5,031 nt of DNA from Bacilli bacterium (GTDB lineage Bacteria; Bacillota_I; Bacilli_A; RFN20; CAG-826): assembly GCA_016302705.1 (NCBI GenBank), contig JAEDNC010000057.1, positions 1-5,031 on the forward strand, written 5' to 3'. The notes beneath the pieces are model-generated. The model had not been told where the DNA came from, did no database searches, and was given only the letters and a program-made list of their open reading frames with translations. Positions 1 through 5,031 of the stretch are shown piece after piece (the first letter of the stretch is position 1; the number at the start of each line of letters is the position of its first letter). The position numbers and the translations under genes were made by a program.

Positions 1-32
1 AAAAAGAAAAACCGATGATTTTAGCACCGGTT
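1..32 (-). terminator. Intrinsic terminator of the 578-aa membrane protein gene
   Basis: Read on the minus strand, an 8-bp stem (AACCGGTG paired with CATCGGTT, one G-U pair) closes a 7-nt loop, CTAAAAT. It is followed at once by TTTCTTTTT running to the window edge. The arms are at plus 25-32 and 10-17, and the U-tract at 1-9. It begins 15 nt after the TAA stop at 48-50. This is a textbook Rho-independent terminator and closes the leftmost transcription unit. Confidence 0.88.
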
Positions 33-47
33 AATTGAAGAGCAATA

Positions 48-1784
48 TTATTCTTCTTCTTTTTTTGGTTTTTTGCCACTGGCGAGTTCTGCTTTGAGCT
101 CTTTAATCCAGTTAACCTTACCAACTTCGCCTTGTTCAAGGCCGTCTTTTTCCATAACGTCTTGGATGAGTTCTTTACATCTTCTAACGGATAATGGTGA
201 TTTGACTTTAAAGACGAGTGGGATTTCTTGATACATGTCTTTATCGCTAGCATCTTGGATTGGAAGAGTGCTATTAGCGTAATCTGCTGGGTTAAGAGCA
301 AAGTAGAGTTTTAATGATTTACCAGCAACCGTAATACGGACATACATTTTCTTATGTAAGCGGAATGTATCTCCAACTGCAGATATTCTGGATTTAACAC
401 CATAACTTAAGATTTCATTCTTTAATTCGTTATATAATTCATGAACATCTTTTTCAGATTGAAGGAGTCTTTGAACAAAGCTAATTCTTTCATATTCCTT
501 CTTTTCTGGAGCAGGTGCTGTTTCAACCTTTGGTTCTTCAGGGGCTGGTTGTTCTTCTACTGGTTTAGCAACTGCTTCCTTTTTAACAAACAATGGACGC
601 GGAGCTGGTTTTGGCTCTTCTTTTTTTTCTTCCACTACAGGAGCAGGTGCTGGAGTTGGCTCTGGTTGAGGTGATGGTTCTTTATGAATTTCAACTACCT
701 TTTCAACAGACTTGTTTTCAACTACTGCTGGAGCAGGAGTAGAAACACCATTAATACCACCATTGAAATATTGAACAACAAGTGGTCCACCAAATGTAGC
801 ACCAGTAATTGTTTGATTTCCAGTTGGATTTTGTTGAGGTTGTTGAGGTTGATTTAATGAACTTCTTGCAATTTCATCTCTAACGATATCTCTAACAACT
901 TCTCTTAATAAGCTAGCAAGTGAAGCTTGATCAATGCCAGCGCCAGGGTTTGCGTTATTAACATTAACTTCAACGTGTTGCTTTTCTTCTTTTGGTTCTT
1001 CTTGAACTGTTGGCTCCTCAGTTGGTTCTTCTTGATCTTCTTCTTCAGGAATTGGTTCATCTTCAGCCGCTTCTTCTGGGATTGGTTCTGGCTCTTTTTC
1101 AATAACAGCATCAGTATCAGCAACAACTAATTCTTCGCCTTCTTGAACAGCTTCTGGATCACCGACCATTTCTGCAACAGATGCAGGGACTGGTTCTTCG
1201 ACTTTTTCTTCTGCATAAGATTTACCGGCATAGATTAAACCGATAACAACTGTTGCAATAACAGAAGCAAATGCAAGGATTCCTAATACAAAGACAGCAA
1301 TAGCAAATACGCCATGCCAAACCACTTCAGTGTTACCTGGAGCAAATGCATCTTGAGCTAAGGCTAAATAATATGTTCCATAAGTCACCATAATGAACGC
1401 AACATATAAGGCAGCAAGTAAAGCAATTACATAAATTATAAATAATGGTTTTTTCTTGTTGATGATATAAATAATACCTAAAACAGTAACGATAAGTGTT
1501 AAGCCAGTAATGACATAGTTGATAACGCTAAGAATGAGAGCAACATTTGCTCCGATTTCGTTACAGAATGCAGTATAGAATTCTGATTTATTTGCATCGA
1601 ATGGGAAGACAAATGATTCGCTAATTAATTGCCAATTTACTTTAAGGTTTTCTACACCAGCTTCGATTTGTCCAGCAGCGTGTACTGGTTGGAAGAAATA
1701 TGCTGCAGCAAAACAAACGAGAAGTGCAACACTAATTATGAACATAACAAACATTGTTTTCTTTAGTTTGAGATTTTTATTCAT
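48..1784 (-). CDS. Four-TM membrane protein with acidic/Pro-rich cytosolic tether and conserved C-terminal domain
   Basis: Function is unknown; 578 aa from the chosen start. ATG at 1784 is chosen because a perfect AAGGAG (plus 1793-1798) sits 8 nt upstream; an in-frame TTG at 1790 would lie only 2 nt from it. Segment 10-31 is hydrophobic after a Lys-rich N-terminus and ends in VHA, so it may be a cleaved signal peptide or TM1. Three more helices follow at about 80-108, 112-140 and 155-186. The positive-inside rule (INKKK after the second) puts the C-terminal two thirds in the cytosol. Residues 190-430 are a Glu/Pro-rich tether, interrupted by an amphipathic helix (285-310, LLREVVRDIVRDEIARS), a Gln/Pro/Asn stretch and a Gly/aromatic patch (about 331-343). 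Residues 434-548 form a folded-looking alpha/beta domain with KSRIS, GKSLKLYFALNP and FKVKSP motifs. I recall this pattern from uncharacterised Bacillota proteins but cannot name it. The tail is charged. It appears monocistronic. A scaffold, sensor or envelope-associated role is possible but unproven. Confidence 0.9.
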   Translation of the reverse strand: MNKNLKLKKTMFVMFIISVALLVCFAAAYFFQPVHAAGQIEAGVENLKVNWQLISESFVFPFDANKSEFYTAFCNEIGANVALILSVINYVITGLTLIVTVLGIIYIINKKKPLFIIYVIALLAALYVAFIMVTYGTYYLALAQDAFAPGNTEVVWHGVFAIAVFVLGILAFASVIATVVIGLIYAGKSYAEEKVEEPVPASVAEMVGDPEAVQEGEELVVADTDAVIEKEPEPIPEEAAEDEPIPEEEDQEEPTEEPTVQEEPKEEKQHVEVNVNNANPGAGIDQASLASLLREVVRDIVRDEIARSSLNQPQQPQQNPTGNQTITGATFGGPLVVQYFNGGINGVSTPAPAVVENKSVEKVVEIHKEPSPQPEPTPAPAPVVEEKKEEPKPAPRPLFVKKEAVAKPVEEQPAPEEPKVETAPAPEKKEYERISFVQRLLQSEKDVHELYNELKNEILSYGVKSRISAVGDTFRLHKKMYVRITVAGKSLKLYFALNPADYANSTLPIQDASDKDMYQEIPLVFKVKSPLSVRRCKELIQDVMEKDGLEQGEVGKVNWIKELKAELASGKKPKKEEE

Positions 1785-1792
1785 ACACAAAA

Positions 1793-1798
1793 CTCCTT
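1793..1798 (-). promoter_or_regulatory. Strong Shine-Dalgarno site that sets the start of the membrane protein
   Basis: AAGGAG on the minus strand lies 8 nt upstream of ATG at 1784-1782. The spacing is optimal for this ATG and too short (2 nt) for the TTG at 1790, so it decides the start in favour of the 578-aa form. Confidence 0.85.
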
Positions 1799-1811
1799 TA
1801 ACTTACTTTAA

Positions 1812-1841
1812 TTTATATGCATATGCGCGTAAAATCAACAA
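1812..1841 (-). promoter_or_regulatory. Candidate sigma-A promoter of the membrane protein gene
   Basis: On the minus strand TTGTTG (plus 1836-1841) and TATAAA (plus 1812-1817) are separated by 18 bp. Each matches its consensus at four or five of six positions. The predicted start near 1805 leaves a short leader containing the AAGGAG site. The -10 region overlaps the 10-bp palindrome ATATGCATAT (1815-1824), and GCGCATATGC lies just upstream. A terminator precedes this region, so a promoter is expected here; the exact boxes are an inference. Confidence 0.5.
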
Positions 1842-1857
1842 AAACAATCATTTTGTA

Positions 1858-1867
1858 GCAAATTTGC
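1858..1867. promoter_or_regulatory. Palindrome GCAAATTTGC, candidate operator
   Basis: A perfect 10-bp palindrome lies 16 bp upstream of the candidate -35 box of the membrane protein gene, in the 117-nt intergenic region. The position would suit an activator or upstream regulator site. No regulator is known, and 10-bp palindromes are common in AT-rich DNA, so this is tentative. Confidence 0.25.
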
Positions 1868-1890
1868 AGTAAAAAACATGACTTTTGAAG

Positions 1891-1914
1891 AAAAAAACGG
1901 ATTAAACCGTCTTT
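1891..1914 (-). terminator. Intrinsic terminator overlapping the EFR1 stop codon
   Basis: On the minus strand AAAGACGG pairs with CCGTTTTT (8 bp, one G-U pair) around the loop TTTAAT, and the T-run continues to plus 1891. The loop contains the TAA stop codon at 1904-1902, so the last codons (AAG ACG GTT) form the 5' arm. The core is ACGG/CCGT. It ends the rightward operon and insulates the next gene. Confidence 0.75.
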
Positions 1915-2789
1915 CTTTTTTCAAAATTTTTTATCTTATTATCAGCTTCTTGGTAGTAGCGAATATAACTTCTTTTGCAGTAATAAGGATGCTTATCTTT
2001 CTCCTCTATTTCTAGTTTTTTGAACGCATATGGTTTGTTAACTTTCCAGCTATTTAATATGCCAATATTCACTGCGTCGGTTGGACAATAATATGAGCAT
2101 CTAGTGCACATTAGACAACGAGTGTGGAAGATGAATTTATTGTCTTTATATTCGATGTTTTTAACTGGACAGTCATTAACACATTTCATACATTTGATGC
2201 ACTTCTTCTTATTAATCCTAAACAACTTTCCGTTCCATCCAGCGAACCACTGTTCGATTCTTAATAGCCAAATAAACCAACCAGAAAGAGGAATCTTTTT
2301 TAGCTTATTAACTTGCTCATTAATCAAATATTCATTAACGTCAATTGGAACAAGTTTATTCATTGTGTCATACATTTGAAACGCTCTTAATTCAGTGTGT
2401 CTAAAAACCAAATCATAAGGCATTAAATAATGATAATCTGATTCAAATATGTAGTTTCTTCTTCTAAGGATTTTAAGTAGTTTGTTGCCGGAAGAATGAT
2501 TAATGGTTAAATTCTCCCCACTGACCATAATGACAAATACTTTTTTAGGAACATCTAGTTTAGGGAATTTTTTTGCGTATTTCCAAACGTTTTCAGGCGC
2601 ATTAAAAGCATGAATTGGATAAGCAAAACCAATCTTGTCATATTCATTTATTTTCGAAAAATCAAAGTTATCTTTTTCGATTTTTATTAAATCAAAAACA
2701 ATATCAAATTTAGTGGCTTCATATTTCCACTTTTTTACTGTAAGTTCTGTATTACCTGTTCCTGAAAAATAAAATAACGCTACTTTCAT
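1902..2789 (-). CDS. EFR1-family flavodoxin/ferredoxin fusion protein
   Basis: A soluble electron-transfer protein of 295 aa, a normal length for the EFR1 family. The N-terminus is a flavodoxin-like domain with the FMN phosphate-binding signature FYFSGTGNT at residues 6-14. Typical family segments follow: FAYPIHAFNAP (55-65) and LMPYDLVF (122-129). The C-terminal third carries two [4Fe-4S] cluster motifs, CxxCxxCxxxCP with Cys197, 200, 203, 207 and Cys225, 228, 231, 235, all intact. A hydrophobic/aromatic stretch at about 168-185 (GWFIWLLRIEQWFAGW) links the domains and could touch the membrane. A Lys/Arg-rich tail follows the clusters. The ATG overlaps the stop of the upstream gene (TAATG), and AAGGA (plus 2799-2803) lies 9 nt upstream, which indicates translational coupling. 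The physiological donor and acceptor are unknown. The fold and cluster assignment are secure; the pathway is not. Confidence 0.93.
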   Translation of the reverse strand: MKVALFYFSGTGNTELTVKKWKYEATKFDIVFDLIKIEKDNFDFSKINEYDKIGFAYPIHAFNAPENVWKYAKKFPKLDVPKKVFVIMVSGENLTINHSSGNKLLKILRRRNYIFESDYHYLMPYDLVFRHTELRAFQMYDTMNKLVPIDVNEYLINEQVNKLKKIPLSGWFIWLLRIEQWFAGWNGKLFRINKKKCIKCMKCVNDCPVKNIEYKDNKFIFHTRCLMCTRCSYYCPTDAVNIGILNSWKVNKPYAFKKLEIEEKDKHPYYCKRSYIRYYQEADNKIKNFEKRKTV

Positions 2790-3151
2790 TAATCAATATC
2801 CTTATATTTGGTAGCGAAATGAGAATCGTACCAATAATATAGGTTCTCATCTTTATCTATATCAAAGAAGTCTTCAACAGTGTAACCGATGGTTTCAAAC
2901 CGGAGTCCAATGGTCTCATATCCTATTACTCTATTTGCAAATCCGCTCGCTAAATTGAAATAGTGTTTCCAGAAGTTGGTTCCATCGAGTTCGTCTTTTG
3001 TATCTCTTCTTGAAATGTTTCTAATTAATTCTGAAGAGTTCTTAATTCTATGGGCTAAGATATTAATTTTGTTAACGTTATCTTCTTTTAGAAGAGTCTC
3101 CACTACCTTTGTCCCCGTATTTCCAGGGGCACCTAAAATTGTAACTATCAT
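2789..3151 (-). CDS. Short Rossmann-like protein, possibly a truncated NAD(P)-binding protein
   Basis: The first 45 or so residues look like the start of an NmrA/atypical-SDR Rossmann fold: beta strand IVTILG, then GxxGxxG (Gly7, Gly10, Gly13), helix KVVETLLKE, and a second strand INILAH. The family normally runs to 200-300 aa, but this ORF ends at 120 aa, and I do not recognise residues 46-120. That part is rich in aromatics and acids and holds a 7-residue tandem repeat (YETIGLR, FETIGYT; 78-91). It may be a product of internal deletion, a distinct small family, or a decaying gene. The reading frame is open and its stop overlaps the EFR1 start as TAATG, which argues for continued translation. 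No convincing ribosome binding site precedes the ATG. Substrate and activity are unknown; a redox partner role for EFR1 is only an inference from coupling. Confidence 0.6.
   Translation of the reverse strand: MIVTILGAPGNTGTKVVETLLKEDNVNKINILAHRIKNSSELIRNISRRDTKDELDGTNFWKHYFNLASGFANRVIGYETIGLRFETIGYTVEDFFDIDKDENLYYWYDSHFATKYKDID
2799..2803 (-). promoter_or_regulatory. Shine-Dalgarno site for EFR1 inside the preceding gene
   Basis: AAGGA on the minus strand lies 9 nt upstream of the EFR1 ATG and within the last codons of the Rossmann-like gene. Together with the one-base TAATG overlap it shows that EFR1 translation can start independently but is probably coupled. Confidence 0.7.
2879..2920 (-). 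repeat. 21-nt tandem duplication inside the Rossmann-like gene
   Basis: Two adjacent 7-codon units encode YETIGLR and FETIGYT. The core GA(G/A)ACCAT(T/C)GG is nearly identical at the DNA level (plus 2879-2899 and 2900-2920). It preserves the frame and looks like an in-frame slippage or duplication event in the unrecognised C-terminal half. Confidence 0.55.
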
Positions 3152-3166
3152 AATGTCGTTTACGTT

Positions 3167-3202
3167 TTGTTTATATTATCAAAAAAGAGGCAATATAAAC
3201 AA
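3167..3202 (-). repeat. Perfect 11-bp inverted repeat between antiporter and Rossmann-like genes
   Basis: TTGTTTATATT (3167-3177) and AATATAAACAA (3192-3202) are perfectly complementary around a 14-nt spacer. On the minus strand the T6 run lies inside the loop rather than after the stem, so this is not a standard terminator. It could be an RNA hairpin, an operator, or one state of an attenuator (see the adjacent hairpin at 3195-3212). It also covers a weak -10-like GATAAT (3175-3180). Confidence 0.6.
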
Positions 3203-3212
3203 GGATGTTTAT
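3195..3212 (-). other. Alternative hairpin spanning the antiporter stop codon
   Basis: On the minus strand ATAAACA (from plus 3212, containing the TAA stop) pairs perfectly over 7 bp with TGTTTAT around the tetraloop TCCT. A T6 run follows 8 nt further on (plus 3181-3187). The 3' arm is also the 5' arm of the 11-bp repeat at 3167-3202, so the two hairpins cannot form together. It may be a weak terminator or attenuator for read-through from the antiporter gene. Confidence 0.4.
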
Positions 3213-4537
3213 TTTGCTTCTATCTGCTTTTTATTGTTTTTGTTTGGCAGTTCTTCTTCTGGGATTTCTCCAGCTTTTGTAAGTGCAAATTTACTAACAA
3301 GTGGTCCAATTAATTCATAGACAAGAGTACTTGTTAAGATGATTGCTAATACCATAGATGCTGCTTCATAAGCACCTACACTATTAAATAACTTATTAGC
3401 GGTTGTTGCTAAACCGATAGCAACACCAGCTTGAGGTACTAAAGTAAAACCGAGATATTTCTTAACTTGTGGTTCGCATTTTGTAATGTTTGCTCCAGCG
3501 AGAGCACCAAAATATTTACCGACAATACGGAAGATAACATAAATTAACGCTACTAGGATAACGATGCCACCTTTACCATTAATGAAGACCGTTAAATCAA
3601 GAGAAGCTCCACTTATAACAAAGAACATCATATATATTGGGGATGTAAATCTATCTAAGACATCAAGAGTGCGATCAGAATCTTTACATATATTAGTAAA
3701 TAAGGCTCCTGCCATCATACACATAAGCAAGGAACTTAATTCGAATCCGCCCATAAATTCTTGTTTAAACAAGAAATATAATCCAACTGATACAAATACT
3801 GAGAAAATACATAATACTAACTTATTATTTCTAGATTTGAAGAAACGGTTAATAAAGCTAATGAATAATCCAATAAGTCCACCGATAACAATTGATAAAC
3901 CAATTTCAATAAGCGGCTTTCCAATCATTTTATAGAAAGATAATTCTCCACCACTTGCTAATCCGGTAGCGATTTGGAATAAAACAGCAAACAAGATTAA
4001 AGCCGCAGCGTCATCAAGAGCGACTACTGGAAGCAAAGTGTTTACAAGAGGTCCTCTTGCTCTATATTGCTTAATAACCATCAATGTCGCCGCAGGAGCA
4101 GTTGCGCTTGCAATCGCGGATAATGTTAAAACAAGTTCCCATGAAATGTGTTCAGGAGAAACGAAGTGAGCAACTAACAAGGCAAAGATAACAAATACCG
4201 ATGCTCCTAGAGCTTCTAAAACAGTGATAACAATGACACGTTTACCAACTGTTTTTAATGTACTTCCTTTAAATGAAGTACCAATAGAGAAAGCAATAAA
4301 ACCTAAGGCGACTGTTGATACCCAACCAATCTTATCGACAAATTGGTAAATATAATCTTCTTTGATACCTTCAAAAGTGAAGTTATTGAAAAATAGGCCG
4401 AGAACAAAAGGACCCATAATAATACCAGTTACTATGTAGCCAGTAACATTTGGGAGTTTTAAGATTTTCATTAATCTAGTAGATAATAAGGCCGCAAGTA
4501 AAAGAGCAGCGATATATACAAATATCAAGTTTTCCAT
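3209..4537 (-). CDS. CPA2-type (Kef/NapA-like) cation:proton antiporter
   Basis: An inner-membrane secondary transporter exchanging a monovalent cation (Na+ or K+) for H+; 442 aa. About 13 hydrophobic segments can be counted, roughly at 2-19, 28-48, 66-87, 99-124, 133-155, 165-190, 207-231, 239-257, 264-283, 299-319, 323-346, 361-380 and 391-418. Family signatures are LPNVTGYIVTGIIMGP (28-43), the unwound-helix motif ATAPAATL (145-152), the ion-site pair Asp175-Asp176 in VVALDDAAAL, FFVISGASLDL (305-315), RIVGKYFGA (337-345) and LVPQAGVAIGL (366-376). A DD pair is seen in electrogenic members such as NapA, whereas KefC has QD; ion and stoichiometry remain inferred. The protein ends after a short charged tail, with no RCK/TrkA-N domain. 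It starts 9 nt after the stop of the PII-like gene without a clear Shine-Dalgarno, so translation is probably coupled. The two genes likely share one promoter. Confidence 0.95.
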   Translation of the reverse strand: MENLIFVYIAALLLAALLSTRLMKILKLPNVTGYIVTGIIMGPFVLGLFFNNFTFEGIKEDYIYQFVDKIGWVSTVALGFIAFSIGTSFKGSTLKTVGKRVIVITVLEALGASVFVIFALLVAHFVSPEHISWELVLTLSAIASATAPAATLMVIKQYRARGPLVNTLLPVVALDDAAALILFAVLFQIATGLASGGELSFYKMIGKPLIEIGLSIVIGGLIGLFISFINRFFKSRNNKLVLCIFSVFVSVGLYFLFKQEFMGGFELSSLLMCMMAGALFTNICKDSDRTLDVLDRFTSPIYMMFFVISGASLDLTVFINGKGGIVILVALIYVIFRIVGKYFGALAGANITKCEPQVKKYLGFTLVPQAGVAIGLATTANKLFNSVGAYEAASMVLAIILTSTLVYELIGPLVSKFALTKAGEIPEEELPNKNNKKQIEAK

Positions 4538-4546
4538 ATATCTAAA

Positions 4547-4876
4547 CTAAATAGAACCTTCGTAATCTTCGATTGGGCGAGAGAACATAAAGCCTTTAAT
4601 CTTTTTAAAATTGTCTGTGTTTTCTCTAATTACTTCTTTTAAATTCTCTAGTTTATCTTCATCAACAATGAAAAGACAAAGAACACTATCGTTGGTTTGA
4701 ACTTTTTCAACATGTCTAAGTGTAAAGAAGTGTCTTTCTTCTGGGAGTTCTTCAGTGGCGTGTCTAAGAGATTCGGTTGTCATAACGGTTGCGTTATAAC
4801 CAGCTTTTCTAATCTCTTCGAGAGTGTGAATCGCATCCGGTGTTGATTTAATTACTAGGTATAAAATCTTTTTCAT
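4547..4876 (-). CDS. Small PII-like/ferredoxin-fold protein, putative antiporter regulator
   Basis: A 109-aa soluble protein that I do not recognise by sequence. ATG at 4876 is chosen because AGGTAG lies 5 nt upstream; an in-frame TTG at 4903 would fall inside the -10 box. The predicted order is beta (3-9, ILYLVIK), helix (11-26), beta (27-33, YNATVMT), helix or loop (34-45), beta (49-55, HFFTLRH), beta (64-71, SVLCLFIV), helix (73-86), beta (92-98, IKGFMFS). That is a beta-alpha-beta repeat typical of the ferredoxin-like/PII fold, and the length is close to PII proteins (about 110 aa). No classical PII signature or uridylylated T-loop tyrosine motif is seen. It is first in an operon with the antiporter. 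Small PII-like proteins are known to control transporters (for example GlnK-AmtB, SbtB-SbtA), so ligand-dependent regulation of the antiporter is a reasonable inference, not a demonstration. Confidence 0.85.
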   Translation of the reverse strand: MKKILYLVIKSTPDAIHTLEEIRKAGYNATVMTTESLRHATEELPEERHFFTLRHVEKVQTNDSVLCLFIVDEDKLENLKEVIRENTDNFKKIKGFMFSRPIEDYEGSI

Positions 4877-4881
4877 ATTCA

Positions 4882-4887
4882 CTACCT
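4882..4887 (-). promoter_or_regulatory. Ribosome binding site of the PII-like gene
   Basis: AGGTAG (five of six matches to AGGAGG) lies 5 nt upstream of ATG 4876-4874 on the minus strand. It supports this start over the longer TTG form. Confidence 0.6.
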
Positions 4888-4902
4888 GATTTCCAAATAG
4901 CA

Positions 4903-4931
4903 ATTATAGTCCTCTATTTAACTTTTGTTAA
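4903..4931 (-). promoter_or_regulatory. Sigma-A-type promoter of the PII-like/antiporter operon
   Basis: On the minus strand TTAACA (plus 4926-4931, one mismatch to TTGACA) and a perfect TATAAT (plus 4903-4908) are separated by an optimal 17 bp. The predicted transcription start is near 4896, giving a leader of about 20 nt with the AGGTAG site inside it. It is the best promoter in the window. Confidence 0.8.
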
Positions 4932-4933
4932 AT
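4916..4933. promoter_or_regulatory. Inverted repeat over the -35 box, candidate operator
   Basis: ATTTAAC (4916-4922) and GTTAAAT (4927-4933) form a perfect 7-bp inverted repeat around TTTT. The right half contains most of the -35 hexamer and the left half lies in the promoter spacer. A bound protein would block RNA polymerase, so a repressor site is plausible. It could also be chance in AT-rich DNA. Confidence 0.4.
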
Positions 4934-4989
4934 GATACTTATTTTCTTTCATATTTACGTAGAAAAATCAATTAAATCGCTAACTGACA

Positions 4990-5028
4990 AACTAAATGCA
5001 ACTTTATAGTCGAAAACTGCTTTTAGTT
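4990..5028 (-). other. 39-nt stem-loop upstream of the PII-like operon
   Basis: On the minus strand AACTAAA pairs with TTTAGTT (7 bp). After one A-A mismatch, GCAGTTTT pairs with AAAGTTGC (8 bp including two adjacent G-U pairs) around the loop CGACTAT. Read as plus-strand RNA, the two wobbles become A-C mismatches, so the fold favours a minus-strand transcript. No U-tract follows directly. It may be the 3' end of the upstream gene outside the window, or part of a leader. Nothing else gene-like is seen in 4934-5031; no frame stays open for more than about 25 codons. Confidence 0.45.
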
Positions 5029-5031
5029 AGA

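Noticed and set aside
1009..1100. Repeated GGTTCTTCT-like units as a DNA tandem repeat or CRISPR-like array
   Set aside because: They are irregular codon-level repeats encoding the Glu/Pro tether, without constant spacing or unique spacers.
441..1130. Plus- and minus-strand open frames of 67-77 codons rich in Phe/Trp/Leu or Lys/Gln
   Set aside because: They are other-frame readings of the repetitive Glu/Pro coding stretch of the membrane protein, with no ribosome binding sites or domain character.
1785..1790. TTG start two codons upstream of the membrane protein ATG
   Set aside because: It would be only 2 nt from the AAGGAG site, while ATG at 1784 has 8-nt spacing.
3167..3202. 11-bp inverted repeat read as a Rho-independent terminator
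   Set aside because: The stem is almost all A-T and the T-run is in the loop, not after the 3' arm; AACG follows.
2104..3935. Plus-strand open frames of 91-123 codons opposite EFR1, the Rossmann-like gene and the antiporter
   Set aside because: They lie antisense to well-supported genes, have biased low-complexity composition and no promoter or ribosome binding site.
4877..4903. TTG start giving a 118-aa form of the PII-like protein
   Set aside because: It falls inside the TATAAT box and would precede the predicted transcript start; ATG at 4876 has its own ribosome binding site.
4932..5009. Plus-strand 25-codon ORF upstream of the PII-like gene
   Set aside because: No Shine-Dalgarno, no promoter seen, and unremarkable sequence in an AT-rich leader.

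Overview
The window is AT-rich DNA. All five genes lie on the minus strand, so the annotation reads from right to left. The low GC, AAGGAG-type ribosome binding sites, short intrinsic terminators with U-tracts, and an EFR1-type flavodoxin/ferredoxin protein point to a low-GC Gram-positive lineage (Bacillota or Bacilli-like, possibly an uncultured Erysipelotrichales- or Mollicute-related bacterium). Every Trp codon I checked is TGG and all five stops are TAA or TAG, so nothing requires a recoded TGA. That is only weak evidence for the standard code, because no TGA stop is seen either.

Layout in transcription order. (1) 5031-4877: upstream region with a 39-nt stem-loop at the right edge, an inverted repeat, and a good sigma-A-type promoter (TTAACA, 17 bp, TATAAT). 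(2) 4876-4547: a 109-aa cytosolic protein with an apparent ferredoxin-like/PII-like fold. (3) 4537-3209: a 13-helix Kef/NapA-type cation:proton antiporter with a DD ion-site motif and no cytosolic RCK domain, starting 9 nt after gene 2. (4) 3208-3152: a short spacer with three mutually complementary segments that can form two mutually exclusive hairpins. (5) 3151-2789: a 120-aa protein with a GxxGxxG Rossmann start, too short for its apparent family. (6) 2789-1902: an EFR1-family flavodoxin plus 2[4Fe-4S] ferredoxin, whose start overlaps the previous stop (TAATG) and whose stop codon lies in the loop of a terminator. (7) 1784-48: a separate unit for a 578-aa membrane protein with its own strong ribosome binding site, a candidate promoter, and a clear terminator at the left edge.

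How the genes may work together. The small protein and the antiporter look like one transcription unit, and the small protein is a plausible regulator of the antiporter (inference). The Rossmann-like protein and EFR1 protein are translationally coupled and probably redox-related. The 578-aa protein is unrelated by sequence. It has four N-terminal membrane segments, a long acidic/proline-rich cytosolic tether, and a compact C-terminal domain of a type I recall from uncharacterised Bacillota proteins. No RNA genes, mobile elements or CRISPR arrays are visible. The most promising leads are the antiporter/PII-like pair, the alternative-hairpin spacer, and the tethered membrane protein.
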